From Parerythrobacter_A sp963838735 (GTDB lineage Bacteria > Pseudomonadota > Alphaproteobacteria > Sphingomonadales > Sphingomonadaceae), in the NCBI GenBank assembly GCA_963838735.1, contig CAWISG010000003.1:124001-188000 (forward strand): a DNA stretch of 64,000 bases. Direction: 5' to 3'. Both the position numbers and the translations under genes were made by a program. This document shows positions 45,340-53,407 of this stretch, piece after piece; within the stretch, counting starts at the first letter, position 1; each line of letters begins with the position of its first letter. Under the pieces are notes generated by a model. The model did not search any database. It worked only from the letters and a program-made list of their open reading frames with translations, and was not told the DNA's origin.

Positions 45340-45797
45340 GCGAGAACTCCAAGGTCGGCAAACAAGGTGACAATAGCGGCGCGTATGGCGAGCCAGATCA
45401 GCGCTAGCGTGGACAACAGGAACAGGAGGAAGCGCACTTTCAGCGTGTTGACCGCCGCCTGCCAGATCGAATGTATGATGCGCAGCACAACATACACCCA
45501 CGCAAATACGACGTCGGTCGCGCCCGCACCCATCATCGCCAGGATAATGACAGCGGGATAGAAGACGGTCGGCTGTTCCATCAGGTGTGTGTAGTTGTGC
45601 GCTGGCCAGTTGGCGCGATCGGGAATTTGCCCCTCCAGATCCTGCCCGCGACCACCGGCTTTCTTCTCGCCAAGGCCGACTTTTCCGTCGGCCGCCAGCT
45701 TTTTCATCGCGGGGAAGCGTGTGAACATGATCCAGAAGACCATCACCAACGACCAGACGATCAGCACCGCCGCCGGTGCGAGTATTTGAGCCTGCAT
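45336..45797 (-). CDS. MAPEG family membrane protein (first of two)
   Basis: 153 aa, four predicted helices, HNYTHLMEQPTVFYPAVIILA signature. Clearly a paralogue of its downstream neighbour, differing by a charged loop of about ten residues (GLGEKKAGGRGQDLEG). Tandem duplication is the simplest origin. The gene lies 61 nt beyond the stop of btaB on the same strand. Confidence 0.82.
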   Translation of the reverse strand: MQAQILAPAAVLIVWSLVMVFWIMFTRFPAMKKLAADGKVGLGEKKAGGRGQDLEGQIPDRANWPAHNYTHLMEQPTVFYPAVIILAMMGAGATDVVFAWVYVVLRIIHSIWQAAVNTLKVRFLLFLLSTLALIWLAIRAAIVTLFADLGVLA

Positions 45798-45858
45798 CGA
45801 ATCTTCTCCCTGTTCGTGTGCGGGATGGCCGCAGGGGCGTGCCGATGTCAAATACAAC

Positions 45859-46506
45859 TCAGCCCGGGCGGTGCAGGGCGATCCGCGTGAAGTAGGACAG
45901 CCAGCCGTATTCGACCGTGCATTGTAATCCTCGTGCGCGCGCCAGCTGCTGTGCGTTGGCAACAAGATCTGTGCGTGGTTCGACATGGAACCGGGAGAGC
46001 CAGCTACGCAATAGGCGCGCGAGGGGGAAGGGCATTCGCGCCAACGTGCCGAAATCCACAATGTGCAGCGATCCGCCGGGTGCCACGAGCGTTGCGGCAT
46101 GGTTCAGCGCACGCTCCCATCCCGGAATCATCGACAGAGAGTAGGACAGGATAACGCGGTCGAACTGCGCCTTGCCAAGCACCGCCGCAGCGTCGAAGTC
46201 CGTGGCATCGGCGACAGCGAGGCCGGCCTCCTTGCCCAAAGTCCTGCGTGCGTTTATGAGCATTTCGCGCGATATGTCGATGCCGAACAGGCGCACGCCG
46301 GGATACGCGGCGCGGACCCTGTCGAGATTGCGCCCGGTTCCGCAGGCAATTTCCAGCACCGCGTCGCCTGGCGCGCAATCGAGGTTCGCGATCACGCGGT
46401 CGCGTCCGAACAGGTAGTATTTGCGCGTCAGGTCGTAAATATGGCGCTGGCCGCGATAGACCGAGTTCATCAAATCCGCGTGCCCGGCGGTGTTCGTATC
46501 GCTCAT
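45859..46506 (-). CDS. btaB: BtaB-like S-adenosylmethionine methyltransferase of betaine lipid synthesis
   Basis: Class I methyltransferase, 215 aa: SAM motif I VLEIACGTGRNLDRV, motif II LFGIDISREML, then VILSYSLSMIP. In Rhodobacter and Sinorhizobium BtaB N-trimethylates diacylglyceryl-homoserine to DGTS. Assignment rests on family features and on the 4-nt overlap with the upstream btaA (ATGA). The N-terminal RKYYLFGRDR matches BtaB proteins I know. Confidence 0.85.
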   Translation of the reverse strand: MSDTNTAGHADLMNSVYRGQRHIYDLTRKYYLFGRDRVIANLDCAPGDAVLEIACGTGRNLDRVRAAYPGVRLFGIDISREMLINARRTLGKEAGLAVADATDFDAAAVLGKAQFDRVILSYSLSMIPGWERALNHAATLVAPGGSLHIVDFGTLARMPFPLARLLRSWLSRFHVEPRTDLVANAQQLARARGLQCTVEYGWLSYFTRIALHRPG

Positions 46507-47756
46507 CCGGTCAGCTCGTACAGGTGAACGCCGCCATAGATCGAAGAGCGGTCGCGCCGCGTCAGGTCGGCGGAGCGTTCGGGATGGTAGGTCCACCGGG
46601 CGAGAACGTCCGGCGCGACACGCCCGGGCAGCAGGCTCGGTTCGGCAGCAGTGCGAAACAGTACGCGCGCGCCCGGCGCGGCGGAGCGGGTAATTTGTTG
46701 CCACAGCGTATTCAACTGGGCATCGTCCATCCAGTCCTGCGCGTCCAGCAGCAGATAGCGGTCCAGCGTACCCGGATCGCGTTCCGCCATGAAATGCACC
46801 ATATTGGCGTTGCGCACTTCCAGCCGGTCGATCCGCGCGCGCAGCAACTCCCAGTTCTGCCGTTGCAGATAGGGCGGCAGCGGGGCATCTTCGCTGCGAT
46901 CATAGCCGCGACCGAAGGCCTGCCAGGCAAAATAATTGTCACGCACGGCGAAGTCGCAGGCGAGCTTCTCCAGCCGTTTGCGCAGAACGTCGGCCATCAT
47001 CTCGTTACCCGCCAGCGCTTCGAACTGCGCGGGCGGAATGCCGAGACCGAACAGCGATGCCGGTTGACCGGTAAGCCAGCGGATGAACTTTCTGTCGAAC
47101 ACCGGCGAAAGCTCGGTTTCGAAAATCGTGCGCTGTTCCTCCAGCGTGGAGGCGTTGAGCATGTTCGACAGATCGACCTTGTACAATCGCGCGAACAGAT
47201 GGGCTAGGCCGATAAAGTTGCCGAGCAGGCCGTGCTTGTAGATGCCGCGTGTAAACTGTCCGATCCGGCGGCGTCCGCTCAGGTCGCGTTTTTCCCAGTA
47301 CCGGCGGCTTTCCGCATCGAGACGTGGCGCAATCTGCTGGCGGTAGACGTCCTTGTTTTCCTTGTGATCCGAATGCGCGAAGAAACGCCGGAAGCGTTCG
47401 TATTCCAGCGTCTTGACCGCCGCGATCTTGAGCTTGCCCAGGGCGACATGGGCGGTGTTCAAGTCAACTGCGACGACTTCGGCCGGATCGGCGGTAAGAT
47501 AGGACAGCGCATTGCAGCTGCCGCTGGCGATACACATGATGCGGCTGTCCGGGCCAATGTCCAGCCCTTCCATATCGACGACCGGATCTTCCCATATCTG
47601 GGCATACACCAGCCCCTTGAAGGCGGTGGCAAATGCCTTGTCGAGCAGTTTGCCGCCGCGCTTCGCTTCCTTGCGTAGGACCGCATCGCCGATGATACCG
47701 CTCTTGTGAACAGGTTCGATTGCAGGCTGCGGGTTGGGTTTCGGTTGGGTCGCCAT
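46503..47756 (-). CDS. btaA: BtaA: S-adenosylmethionine:diacylglycerol 3-amino-3-carboxypropyltransferase
   Basis: First enzyme of betaine lipid (DGTS) synthesis: transfers the 3-amino-3-carboxypropyl group of SAM to diacylglycerol. 417 aa DUF3419 protein; SAM site IMCIASGSCNALSYL, YAQIWEDPVVDMEGL and the C-terminal WMDDAQLNTLWQQI are conserved. The ATG at 47756 follows GAAGG; an upstream TTG is in frame. DGTS replaces phospholipids under phosphate starvation in known bacteria, where a PhoB box controls the operon; I saw no clear Pho box in the short upstream gap. Confidence 0.9.
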   Translation of the reverse strand: MATQPKPNPQPAIEPVHKSGIIGDAVLRKEAKRGGKLLDKAFATAFKGLVYAQIWEDPVVDMEGLDIGPDSRIMCIASGSCNALSYLTADPAEVVAVDLNTAHVALGKLKIAAVKTLEYERFRRFFAHSDHKENKDVYRQQIAPRLDAESRRYWEKRDLSGRRRIGQFTRGIYKHGLLGNFIGLAHLFARLYKVDLSNMLNASTLEEQRTIFETELSPVFDRKFIRWLTGQPASLFGLGIPPAQFEALAGNEMMADVLRKRLEKLACDFAVRDNYFAWQAFGRGYDRSEDAPLPPYLQRQNWELLRARIDRLEVRNANMVHFMAERDPGTLDRYLLLDAQDWMDDAQLNTLWQQITRSAAPGARVLFRTAAEPSLLPGRVAPDVLARWTYHPERSADLTRRDRSSIYGGVHLYELTG

Positions 47757-47835
47757 GTTCGGGGCCTTCGTTCCGTTCAAGCGTCAGCTTAGCGACGGCA
47801 AAAGTCCGATTTAAGACGGTCGTTCCGAAATCGCG

Positions 47836-48792
47836 CTACGCTGTGATCGTTCGTGCAAAGGCCGCCGGGTCGCAATTGCCGCCGGTCAGCATGACGACCG
47901 TATGTTCGTCCATCACCACCTTGCCTGCCAGCACAGCCGCCAGCGCCGCCGCGCCGCCGGGTTCGAGCACGAGTTGCAACCGGACAAAGGCGAACCGCTG
48001 CGCACTGCGCACTTCGTCGTCCGTCACCGTAACGCCCGGTTCGGTGCGGCCCTGTAGCACTGCGAGGTTCACCGGTTTGGTTGCTGTCGGCTGGAGCGCG
48101 TCGCAGATGGTCTCGGGCGGGGCGGCGGCATGGACGATGGCACCTCTGCGCAACGCCTGTCCAACCATGTCCCAGCCTTCCGGTTCGACCGGCACGATAG
48201 CAGTGTCCGGACAGGCCAGCGCCAGTCCCGCCGCCAGTCCGCCTCCGCCGCAGCAGGCCACGATGCGGCTCGGCTGGCGACCAAGCTGCGCGGTGCATTC
48301 GATACCTGCGCTGCCCTGACCCTCGATCACCCATGGATCGCCGAACGCATGGACCAGCGTCGCACCGCTGCGCTCGACGATCTCTGCGGCCACGGCGTCG
48401 CGGTCCTGACCGGGGCGGTCGTAAAGCACGATCTGCGCACCTAACGCGCGCGTCGCGTCCAGCTTCACCTGCGGGGCGTTGCGCGGCATGACGATGGTGG
48501 CGGCGATGCCCAGCCGCCGTGCGGCCCAGGCAACGCCCTGCGCATGGTTGCCGCTAGATACCGCCACGACGCCGCACGCCCGCTCTTCCTCGGACAGGGT
48601 GGACAACCGCCACCACGCGCCCCTGATCTTGAACGAGCCGATGGGTTGCAGGCTTTCCGCCTTGGCATGGCATCGAACCATACCGTTCGGCGTGGCGATC
48701 TCTAACGGCAAGAGCGGCGTCGGTGGTAGGATGGCCGCAACCGCCTCTGCCGCCGCGACCACGCCGGCATGGGTCGGACGCTCTGCGTTCAC
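47836..48792 (-). CDS. Threonine/serine dehydratase-like PLP enzyme
   Basis: Fold-type II PLP enzyme, 318 aa. Schiff-base Lys55 in QPIGSFKIRGAW, PLP-phosphate loop ACCGGGGLAAGL, and SSGNHAQG. No C-terminal ACT regulatory domain, so it is the catabolic/short type; it could be threonine or serine dehydratase, serine racemase or a hydroxy-amino-acid lyase. Divergent from the polyamine genes. Confidence 0.82.
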   Translation of the reverse strand: MNAERPTHAGVVAAAEAVAAILPPTPLLPLEIATPNGMVRCHAKAESLQPIGSFKIRGAWWRLSTLSEEERACGVVAVSSGNHAQGVAWAARRLGIAATIVMPRNAPQVKLDATRALGAQIVLYDRPGQDRDAVAAEIVERSGATLVHAFGDPWVIEGQGSAGIECTAQLGRQPSRIVACCGGGGLAAGLALACPDTAIVPVEPEGWDMVGQALRRGAIVHAAAPPETICDALQPTATKPVNLAVLQGRTEPGVTVTDDEVRSAQRFAFVRLQLVLEPGGAAALAAVLAGKVVMDEHTVVMLTGGNCDPAAFARTITA

Positions 48793-48817
48793 GGGCCAGG
48801 CCTGTATTCGAGAGGCT

Positions 48818-48834
48818 TGTTACACATGTTACAC
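48818..48834. promoter_or_regulatory. Direct repeat TGTTACAC-A-TGTTACAC, possible operator
   Basis: Two perfect 8-bp copies (48818-48825 and 48827-48834) in the 194-bp divergent region between the dehydratase gene and the polyamine operon, 27 bp from the former's start. Spacing of 9 bp is close to one helical turn. Confidence 0.4.
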
Positions 48835-48986
48835 TGTCTAGGGACAAAGGTTTGCCGTGCCTCTACCACGGGTTGCCGGCGGTGCGTGACGGGTGAGAAA
48901 AGGATCGCGGGATCGGGCATGGACACTGGATAGCGCTGTTCGGGGGCGGTAGGAAAGCATCCAGATATTCAGATCAGGAGTAGCCC

Positions 48987-50222
48987 GTGCCCAACCAAAC
49001 CCCCGACCAGCCCAAACCCGTTCTCGTCATCGGTGCGGGCGGCGTCAGTTCGGTCTGCGTTCACAAGATGGCGCAGAACGCAGACATCTTCGGCGACATC
49101 CACCTCGCCAGCCGCACGGTCGCCAAATGCGAAGCGATAGCCGAAAGCGTGCAAAGCCGCACCGGACGCGATATCGCGACATACGAAATCGATGCCGAGG
49201 AAGTACCGGCGTTGGTCAACCTGATCCGCCGCATAGAGCCTGCGCTGGTCGTTAACCTGGCGCTGCCGTATCAGGATCTGCCGATCATGGATGCCTGTCT
49301 GGAGGCGGGCGTCGATTACATGGACACCGCCAATTACGAACCCAAGGACGAGGCGAAGTTCGAATATAAATGGCAGTGGGATTATCATGATCGGTTCCGC
49401 GAGGCGGGACTGACGGCGCTGTTGGGCAGCGGGTTCGACCCCGGTGTCACCAGCGTCTTCACCATGTGGCTCAAGAAGCATCGCCTCAAAACTATCCGCC
49501 AGCTCGACATCCTCGATTGCAATGGTGGCGACCACGGGCAGGCGTTTGCCACCAATTTCAATCCGGAAATCAACATCCGCGAGGTAACCGCGCCCGCACG
49601 TCATTACGAGGGCGGCAAATGGGTCGAAACGCCCGCCATGCAGGTTTCGACCCCGTTCGATTTCGAGGCGGTCGGCACGCGGCAGGCCTATCTGATGTAT
49701 CACGAGGAACTGGAAAGCCTTGCGCGCTTCGTGCCCGAACTGGAGCGCGCACGGTTCTGGATGACGTTCGGCGATGAATACATCAAGCACCTGACCGTGT
49801 TGCAAAATGTCGGCATGACCGGGATCGAGCCGATCCGCTATCAGGGCAAGGACATCGTCCCGCTCCAATTCCTCGCCGCCGTGCTGCCCAAGCCCGAAAC
49901 GCTGGGCGAGACCACGAAGGGCAAGACCAATATCGGCGTCATCGCGACGGGCGAGGCGCTGGAAAGTGGCGACGAAGCCACGTTCTACATCAACAACATC
50001 TGCGACCACGAGGATGCCTACGCCGAAACCGGCAACCAGGCCGTCAGCTACACCACCGGCGTCCCCGCCATGATCGGCGCGGCGATGCTGCTGACGGGCG
50101 AGTGGGGCGGAGAGGGCGTGTTCAACATGGAACAGATGGACCCCGATCCGTTTATGGACATGCTGAACGAACATGGCTTGCCGTGGAATGTGAAGCAGCT
50201 GGACGATCCGGTGGGGTTTTAA
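48987..50222 (+). CDS. Carboxynorspermidine/carboxyspermidine dehydrogenase (saccharopine dehydrogenase family)
   Basis: Reductively condenses aspartate beta-semialdehyde with putrescine (or diaminopropane) to carboxyspermidine (carboxynorspermidine). 411 aa, N-terminal NAD(P) site VLVIGAGGVSSVCVHKMA and the family segment VDYMDTANYEP, LGSGFDPGVTSVFTMW. GTG start with AGGAG 7 nt upstream. The partner decarboxylase nspC follows 500 bp later, interrupted by a GxxExxY cassette; without it the two genes would be tightly linked. Confidence 0.92.
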   Translation: MPNQTPDQPKPVLVIGAGGVSSVCVHKMAQNADIFGDIHLASRTVAKCEAIAESVQSRTGRDIATYEIDAEEVPALVNLIRRIEPALVVNLALPYQDLPIMDACLEAGVDYMDTANYEPKDEAKFEYKWQWDYHDRFREAGLTALLGSGFDPGVTSVFTMWLKKHRLKTIRQLDILDCNGGDHGQAFATNFNPEINIREVTAPARHYEGGKWVETPAMQVSTPFDFEAVGTRQAYLMYHEELESLARFVPELERARFWMTFGDEYIKHLTVLQNVGMTGIEPIRYQGKDIVPLQFLAAVLPKPETLGETTKGKTNIGVIATGEALESGDEATFYINNICDHEDAYAETGNQAVSYTTGVPAMIGAAMLLTGEWGGEGVFNMEQMDPDPFMDMLNEHGLPWNVKQLDDPVGF

Positions 50223-50274
50223 GCATTTTTGGTTCGCGCGGAGAACGCAAAGGGAAAGAGAACTCAGAGGGTTC

Positions 50275-50622
50275 ATGATGATGAAGCGGGACGAACTTTC
50301 CTCCATAGTGATAGAAGAGTGCATCGGCATTCACCGCGAGCTTGGCCCCGGTCTGTTTGAAACTGTTTATGAAACCGTCCTTGCAGGACGGATAAGGACA
50401 AGGGGTCTACCTGTTGCAACGCAGGTTCCGGTCCCCATTGAATTTGACGGAACGTCTTTTGGAAATGCTTTCAAGATAGACGTTCTCGTAGATGAGAGGC
50501 TGATACTCGAAATAAAGTCAGTCGAGACGTTGTCCCAAGCGCATGCGAAGCAGTTGCTTACTTACCTTAGATTAGTGAAACAGCCCGTAGGGTTGCTTCT
50601 CAATTTTCTGGCGCGACGATGA
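50275..50622 (+). CDS. GxxExxY protein (PD-(D/E)xK-like)
   Basis: 115 aa. GLFETVY (Gly26, Glu29, Tyr32) gives the family name. The restriction-nuclease-like core is intact: Asp69 in FKIDVLVD, Glu79-x-Lys81 in LILEIKSVE and Gln93 in AKQLLTYLRL. Codon use is visibly less GC-biased than in the genes on both sides (many ATA, AGA, TTA), which suggests transfer. Three ATG codons in a row begin it; the first is used. Biological role unknown in this family. Confidence 0.9.
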   Translation: MMMKRDELSSIVIEECIGIHRELGPGLFETVYETVLAGRIRTRGLPVATQVPVPIEFDGTSFGNAFKIDVLVDERLILEIKSVETLSQAHAKQLLTYLRLVKQPVGLLLNFLARR

Positions 50623-50627
50623 AAGAA

Positions 50628-50673
50628 GGAATTCGGCGGATGGTCAATAACCACATACCATCATGAATTCTCC
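50628..50673 (+). other. Inverted repeat downstream of the GxxExxY gene
   Basis: GGAATTC-ggcg-GATGGT pairs with ACCATC-at-GAATTC across a 12-nt loop, immediately before the right terminal repeat of the cassette. It may serve as its terminator. Confidence 0.4.
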
Positions 50674-50725
50674 GCGTTCCCATTACCTCTGCGTTCTCTG
50701 CGCGAACCAATAGCAGGTCCGACAC

Positions 50726-51901
50726 ATGCAAACTCAAGCCGGCGATCCGGGCGCTTTTGCCGACTTCGACCTGACCCGCGTTGATAGCCCCGCCTTCGTG
50801 ATCAACTCGGTGAAGTTGCGGGCGAATTTGCGCATATTGGCAAAGGTGCGCGATGCGTCGGACAGCAAGATGTTCGCCGCACTGAAGGCGTTCAGCATGT
50901 TCTCGGTTGCGCCGATTATGGGGGAATATCTCGACGGGGTGTGCGCGTCGGGGCTGTACGAGGCGCGGCTGGCGTCCGAGTTCTACGATGGCGAGATCGG
51001 CACCTATTCGCCAGCGTTCAAACCCGGCGAGCTGGACGAGATCATCCGCTTGTCCGACCATGTCATCTTCAATTCGCCGCAGCAGATCGCGCGTGCGCAG
51101 CTGATACTCGATGCGGCGCGCAGTGCGGGGCAGGACTTCACCGTCGGGCTGCGCCTCAATCCGCAAGTCGCTACCGGAGAGGTGGCACGCTACGACCCCA
51201 GCAGCCCCGGCAGCCGCCTGGGCTTCCCCATCAACCAGCTCGAACATGAACATATGGAAGGTGTCGATGGCATCCATTTCCACAATCTGTGCGAGCAGGA
51301 TTTCGAGCCGTTGCGCCGGACATGGGATACAGTGTTCGACGCCATCGAACCGTGGTTCGGCGCGCTGAAATGGATCAATATGGGCGGCGGGCACCACATC
51401 ACCCGCGCGGATTACCAGCGCGAGGAACTGGTCGAACTGCTGCGCGATGCGAAGGAAGATACCGGCGCAGAGATATACCTCGAACCGGGCGAGGCGGTGG
51501 CGCTGGATGCGGGCATCCTGACCGGCACGATCCTCGATCACCATGCCAACGGCATGCCACTCGCCATCACCGATATAAGCGCCACCTGCCACATGCCCGA
51601 CGTGCTGGAGGCGCCCTATCGGCCCGCCCTGTTGGGGGAGGCGGCCGGGGGCGGCGAGCCGGTGCGCCTTGGCGGGCCGTCCTGCCTCGCGGGCGATGTC
51701 ATCGGCGACTATTCGCTGCCTGTGCCCTGCCAGCCGGGGCAGCGCATCGCCTTCCTAGACCAGGCGCATTATTCGATGGTCAAGACCAACACCTTCAACG
51801 GCGTCCCGCTACCCAGCATCTGGTTGTGGGACAGCGAAACCGACGCTCTCGAACAGGTGCGCGCGTTCGGATACGAGGATTTTCGCAATCGATTAAGCTG
51901 A
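50726..51901 (+). CDS. nspC: Carboxynorspermidine decarboxylase
   Basis: Fold-type III PLP decarboxylase that removes the carboxyl group from carboxyspermidine/carboxynorspermidine, giving spermidine or norspermidine. 391 aa; PLP lysine Lys54 in FAALKAFSMFS, SRLGFPINQL, INMGGGHHITR and the Cys in GGPSCLAGDVI are landmarks. AGGTCC precedes the ATG by 8 nt and survives the adjacent cassette insertion. With the dehydrogenase and the ornithine decarboxylase it forms the non-SpeE spermidine route. Confidence 0.93.
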   Translation: MQTQAGDPGAFADFDLTRVDSPAFVINSVKLRANLRILAKVRDASDSKMFAALKAFSMFSVAPIMGEYLDGVCASGLYEARLASEFYDGEIGTYSPAFKPGELDEIIRLSDHVIFNSPQQIARAQLILDAARSAGQDFTVGLRLNPQVATGEVARYDPSSPGSRLGFPINQLEHEHMEGVDGIHFHNLCEQDFEPLRRTWDTVFDAIEPWFGALKWINMGGGHHITRADYQREELVELLRDAKEDTGAEIYLEPGEAVALDAGILTGTILDHHANGMPLAITDISATCHMPDVLEAPYRPALLGEAAGGGEPVRLGGPSCLAGDVIGDYSLPVPCQPGQRIAFLDQAHYSMVKTNTFNGVPLPSIWLWDSETDALEQVRAFGYEDFRNRLS

Positions 51902-52102
51902 CTAACGCGGTCGTTCGTTGAGCGATCGGGCAATATCGGCGAGGGCGCGGAACTGGCCGCTGTCGCGCGCTATAATACCGGACGCGAGACCTTCCCTGCC
52001 GTGCTGGTCGCCTCGCCGCTAGGCTTTGCCGAAGCGGACTTTCACCGTCTAGATTACAGCGAGCTCAACACCGTCGACAAGGTACCAAATGTAGCGTTCT
52101 GA
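51902..52102 (+). pseudogene. 3' coding remnant of an unidentified gene
   Basis: Directly after the nspC stop, in the same frame, 66 codons run to TGA at 52100-52102 and read ELAAVARYNTGRETFPAVLV, then SPLGFAEADFHRLDYSELNT and VDKVPNVAF. The codon pattern looks genuinely coding, but there is no ATG or GTG start and no ribosome site. It is probably the C-terminal fragment of a gene lost by deletion; family unknown. Confidence 0.4.
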
Positions 52103-52117
52103 ACGCGCCGGTTTCAC

Positions 52118-52145
52118 TTGCAGTTCACGCCCCCGGACCTATAGC
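52118..52145 (+). promoter_or_regulatory. Candidate promoter of the ornithine decarboxylase gene
   Basis: TTGCAG (52118-52123), 16-nt spacer, TATAGC (52140-52145), 55 bp before the ATG at 52201. Good boxes and spacing; no operator seen. Confidence 0.45.
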
Positions 52146-52200
52146 AGCGCACCGCCGTTAGGGTGGGTGTCCAACCTCGCAAGACGAAGGGGAAACCGCC

Positions 52201-53404
52201 ATGTCCAGCTACCCCGATGCGCAGACCGTCGCGCAGACACTCGCGCCCGACGAACCGGTCGTTCTCAACCGCCCGCACGCTGCCGCCCGCGCGGCACGGT
52301 TCTTCGTGGAACGCTTTGCCGGCAAGTCGCTCTATGCGGTGAAGGCCAACCCGTCGCCCGAATTGCTGCGTATCCTGTGGGACAACGGTATCGCGCATTA
52401 CGATGTCGCATCGATCGCGGAAGTGCGGCTGACGCGCGCCACGCTGCCGCGGGGCCACGCTGTGCTTCATGCATCCGGTCAAGACGTCGCGCGCCATTCG
52501 CGAGGCGTATTTCCAGCACGGCGTGCGTACCTTCAGCTTGGATACGCATGACGAGCTGGCCAAGATCGTCGAGGCTTGCCGCGACGAGAATGGCGCAGCC
52601 GCCACCGACCTGCGTTTGCTGGTTCGGATGCGGGTGTCGTCCGAATATTCCGAACTGTCGCTCGCGGCGAAGTTCGGAGTGGAGCAAGCCGACGCCGCGC
52701 CATTGCTGCAGGCCGCGCGCCAGCATTGCGACTGGCTGGGCGTGTGTTTCCATGTCGGCAGCCAGGCGATGAGCCCCTTCGCCTATGTCACCGCGCTGGA
52801 CCGCGTGCGCGCCGCGATTGCAGAGGCGGCGGTGGTGATCGACATGATCGATATCGGCGGCGGGTTCCCCAGCATCTATCCCGGCATGGAACCGCCGCCG
52901 CTGGAAGACTATTTCGCCATCGTCGCGCAGCATTTCGAGGCTTTGCCCATCGCCTATAATGCGGAGCTGTGGTGCGAGCCGGGGCGGGCGCTGGCGGCGG
53001 AATATTCCATCCTGCTGGTCAAGGTGGAGCGGCGACGCGGCGACGAGCTGTACATCAACGACGGGGCCTATGGCGCGCTCTACGATGCCGCGCATGTCGG
53101 CTGGCGCTTTCCCGTGCGCGCGCTGGACGACACTCTGCGCGACGCCCCGCGCGATTTCACGTTTTACGGCCCGACCTGCGACGATGCCGATTTCATGCCC
53201 GGCCCGTTCCCGCTGCCCGCCGATATCCGCGCCGGTGACTATATCGAAGTCGGCATGATCGGCGCATACGGCACTGCAATGAAAACCGGGTTCAACGGCT
53301 TCGGCGATGCGGAACAGGTGGAGGTGCGCGATGCGCCGATGATGAGCCTGTATGACGGTAGCCGCGTGGTGCCAGCCACCGACAATGTGGTCAGCCTGCG
53401 CTGA
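52201..53404 (+). CDS. Ornithine/diamino acid decarboxylase (fold type III), interrupted by a one-base frameshift
   Basis: Makes putrescine from ornithine (or cadaverine from lysine). PLP lysine Lys48 in SLYAVKANPSPELL; the second part has FHVGSQ, IDIGGGFPSIYPG, WCEPGRALAAE and the active-site CDDAD in YGPTCDDADFMPG. The frame breaks at a run of four G (52451-52454): upstream RATLPRGH, downstream resumes ATLCFMHPVKTSRAIRE. Dropping one G gives a continuous 400-aa protein of normal size. A homopolymer error is the likely cause. It ends 3 bp from a convergent gene. Confidence 0.9.
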
Positions 53405-53407
53405 CCC

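Larger units (their letters stand above)
50229..50710. mobile_element. GxxExxY cassette bounded by 25-bp inverted repeats
   Basis: Left end 50229-50253 begins TTGGTTCGCGCGGAGAACGC; right end 50686-50710 is its reverse complement with 23 of 25 bases matching. Imperfect similarity extends further inward. The 482-bp unit carries one gene and lies only 6 nt after one operon gene and 15 nt before the next. No transposase is encoded, and no target duplication is evident. Repeats of the CGCAGAGAACGCAGAGG type near GxxExxY genes are known to me from other genomes. Confidence 0.65.

Noticed and set aside
48969..50330. Minus-strand open frame of 453 codons opposite the carboxynorspermidine dehydrogenase gene
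   Set aside because: Antisense shadow; the plus strand encodes a clear family protein.
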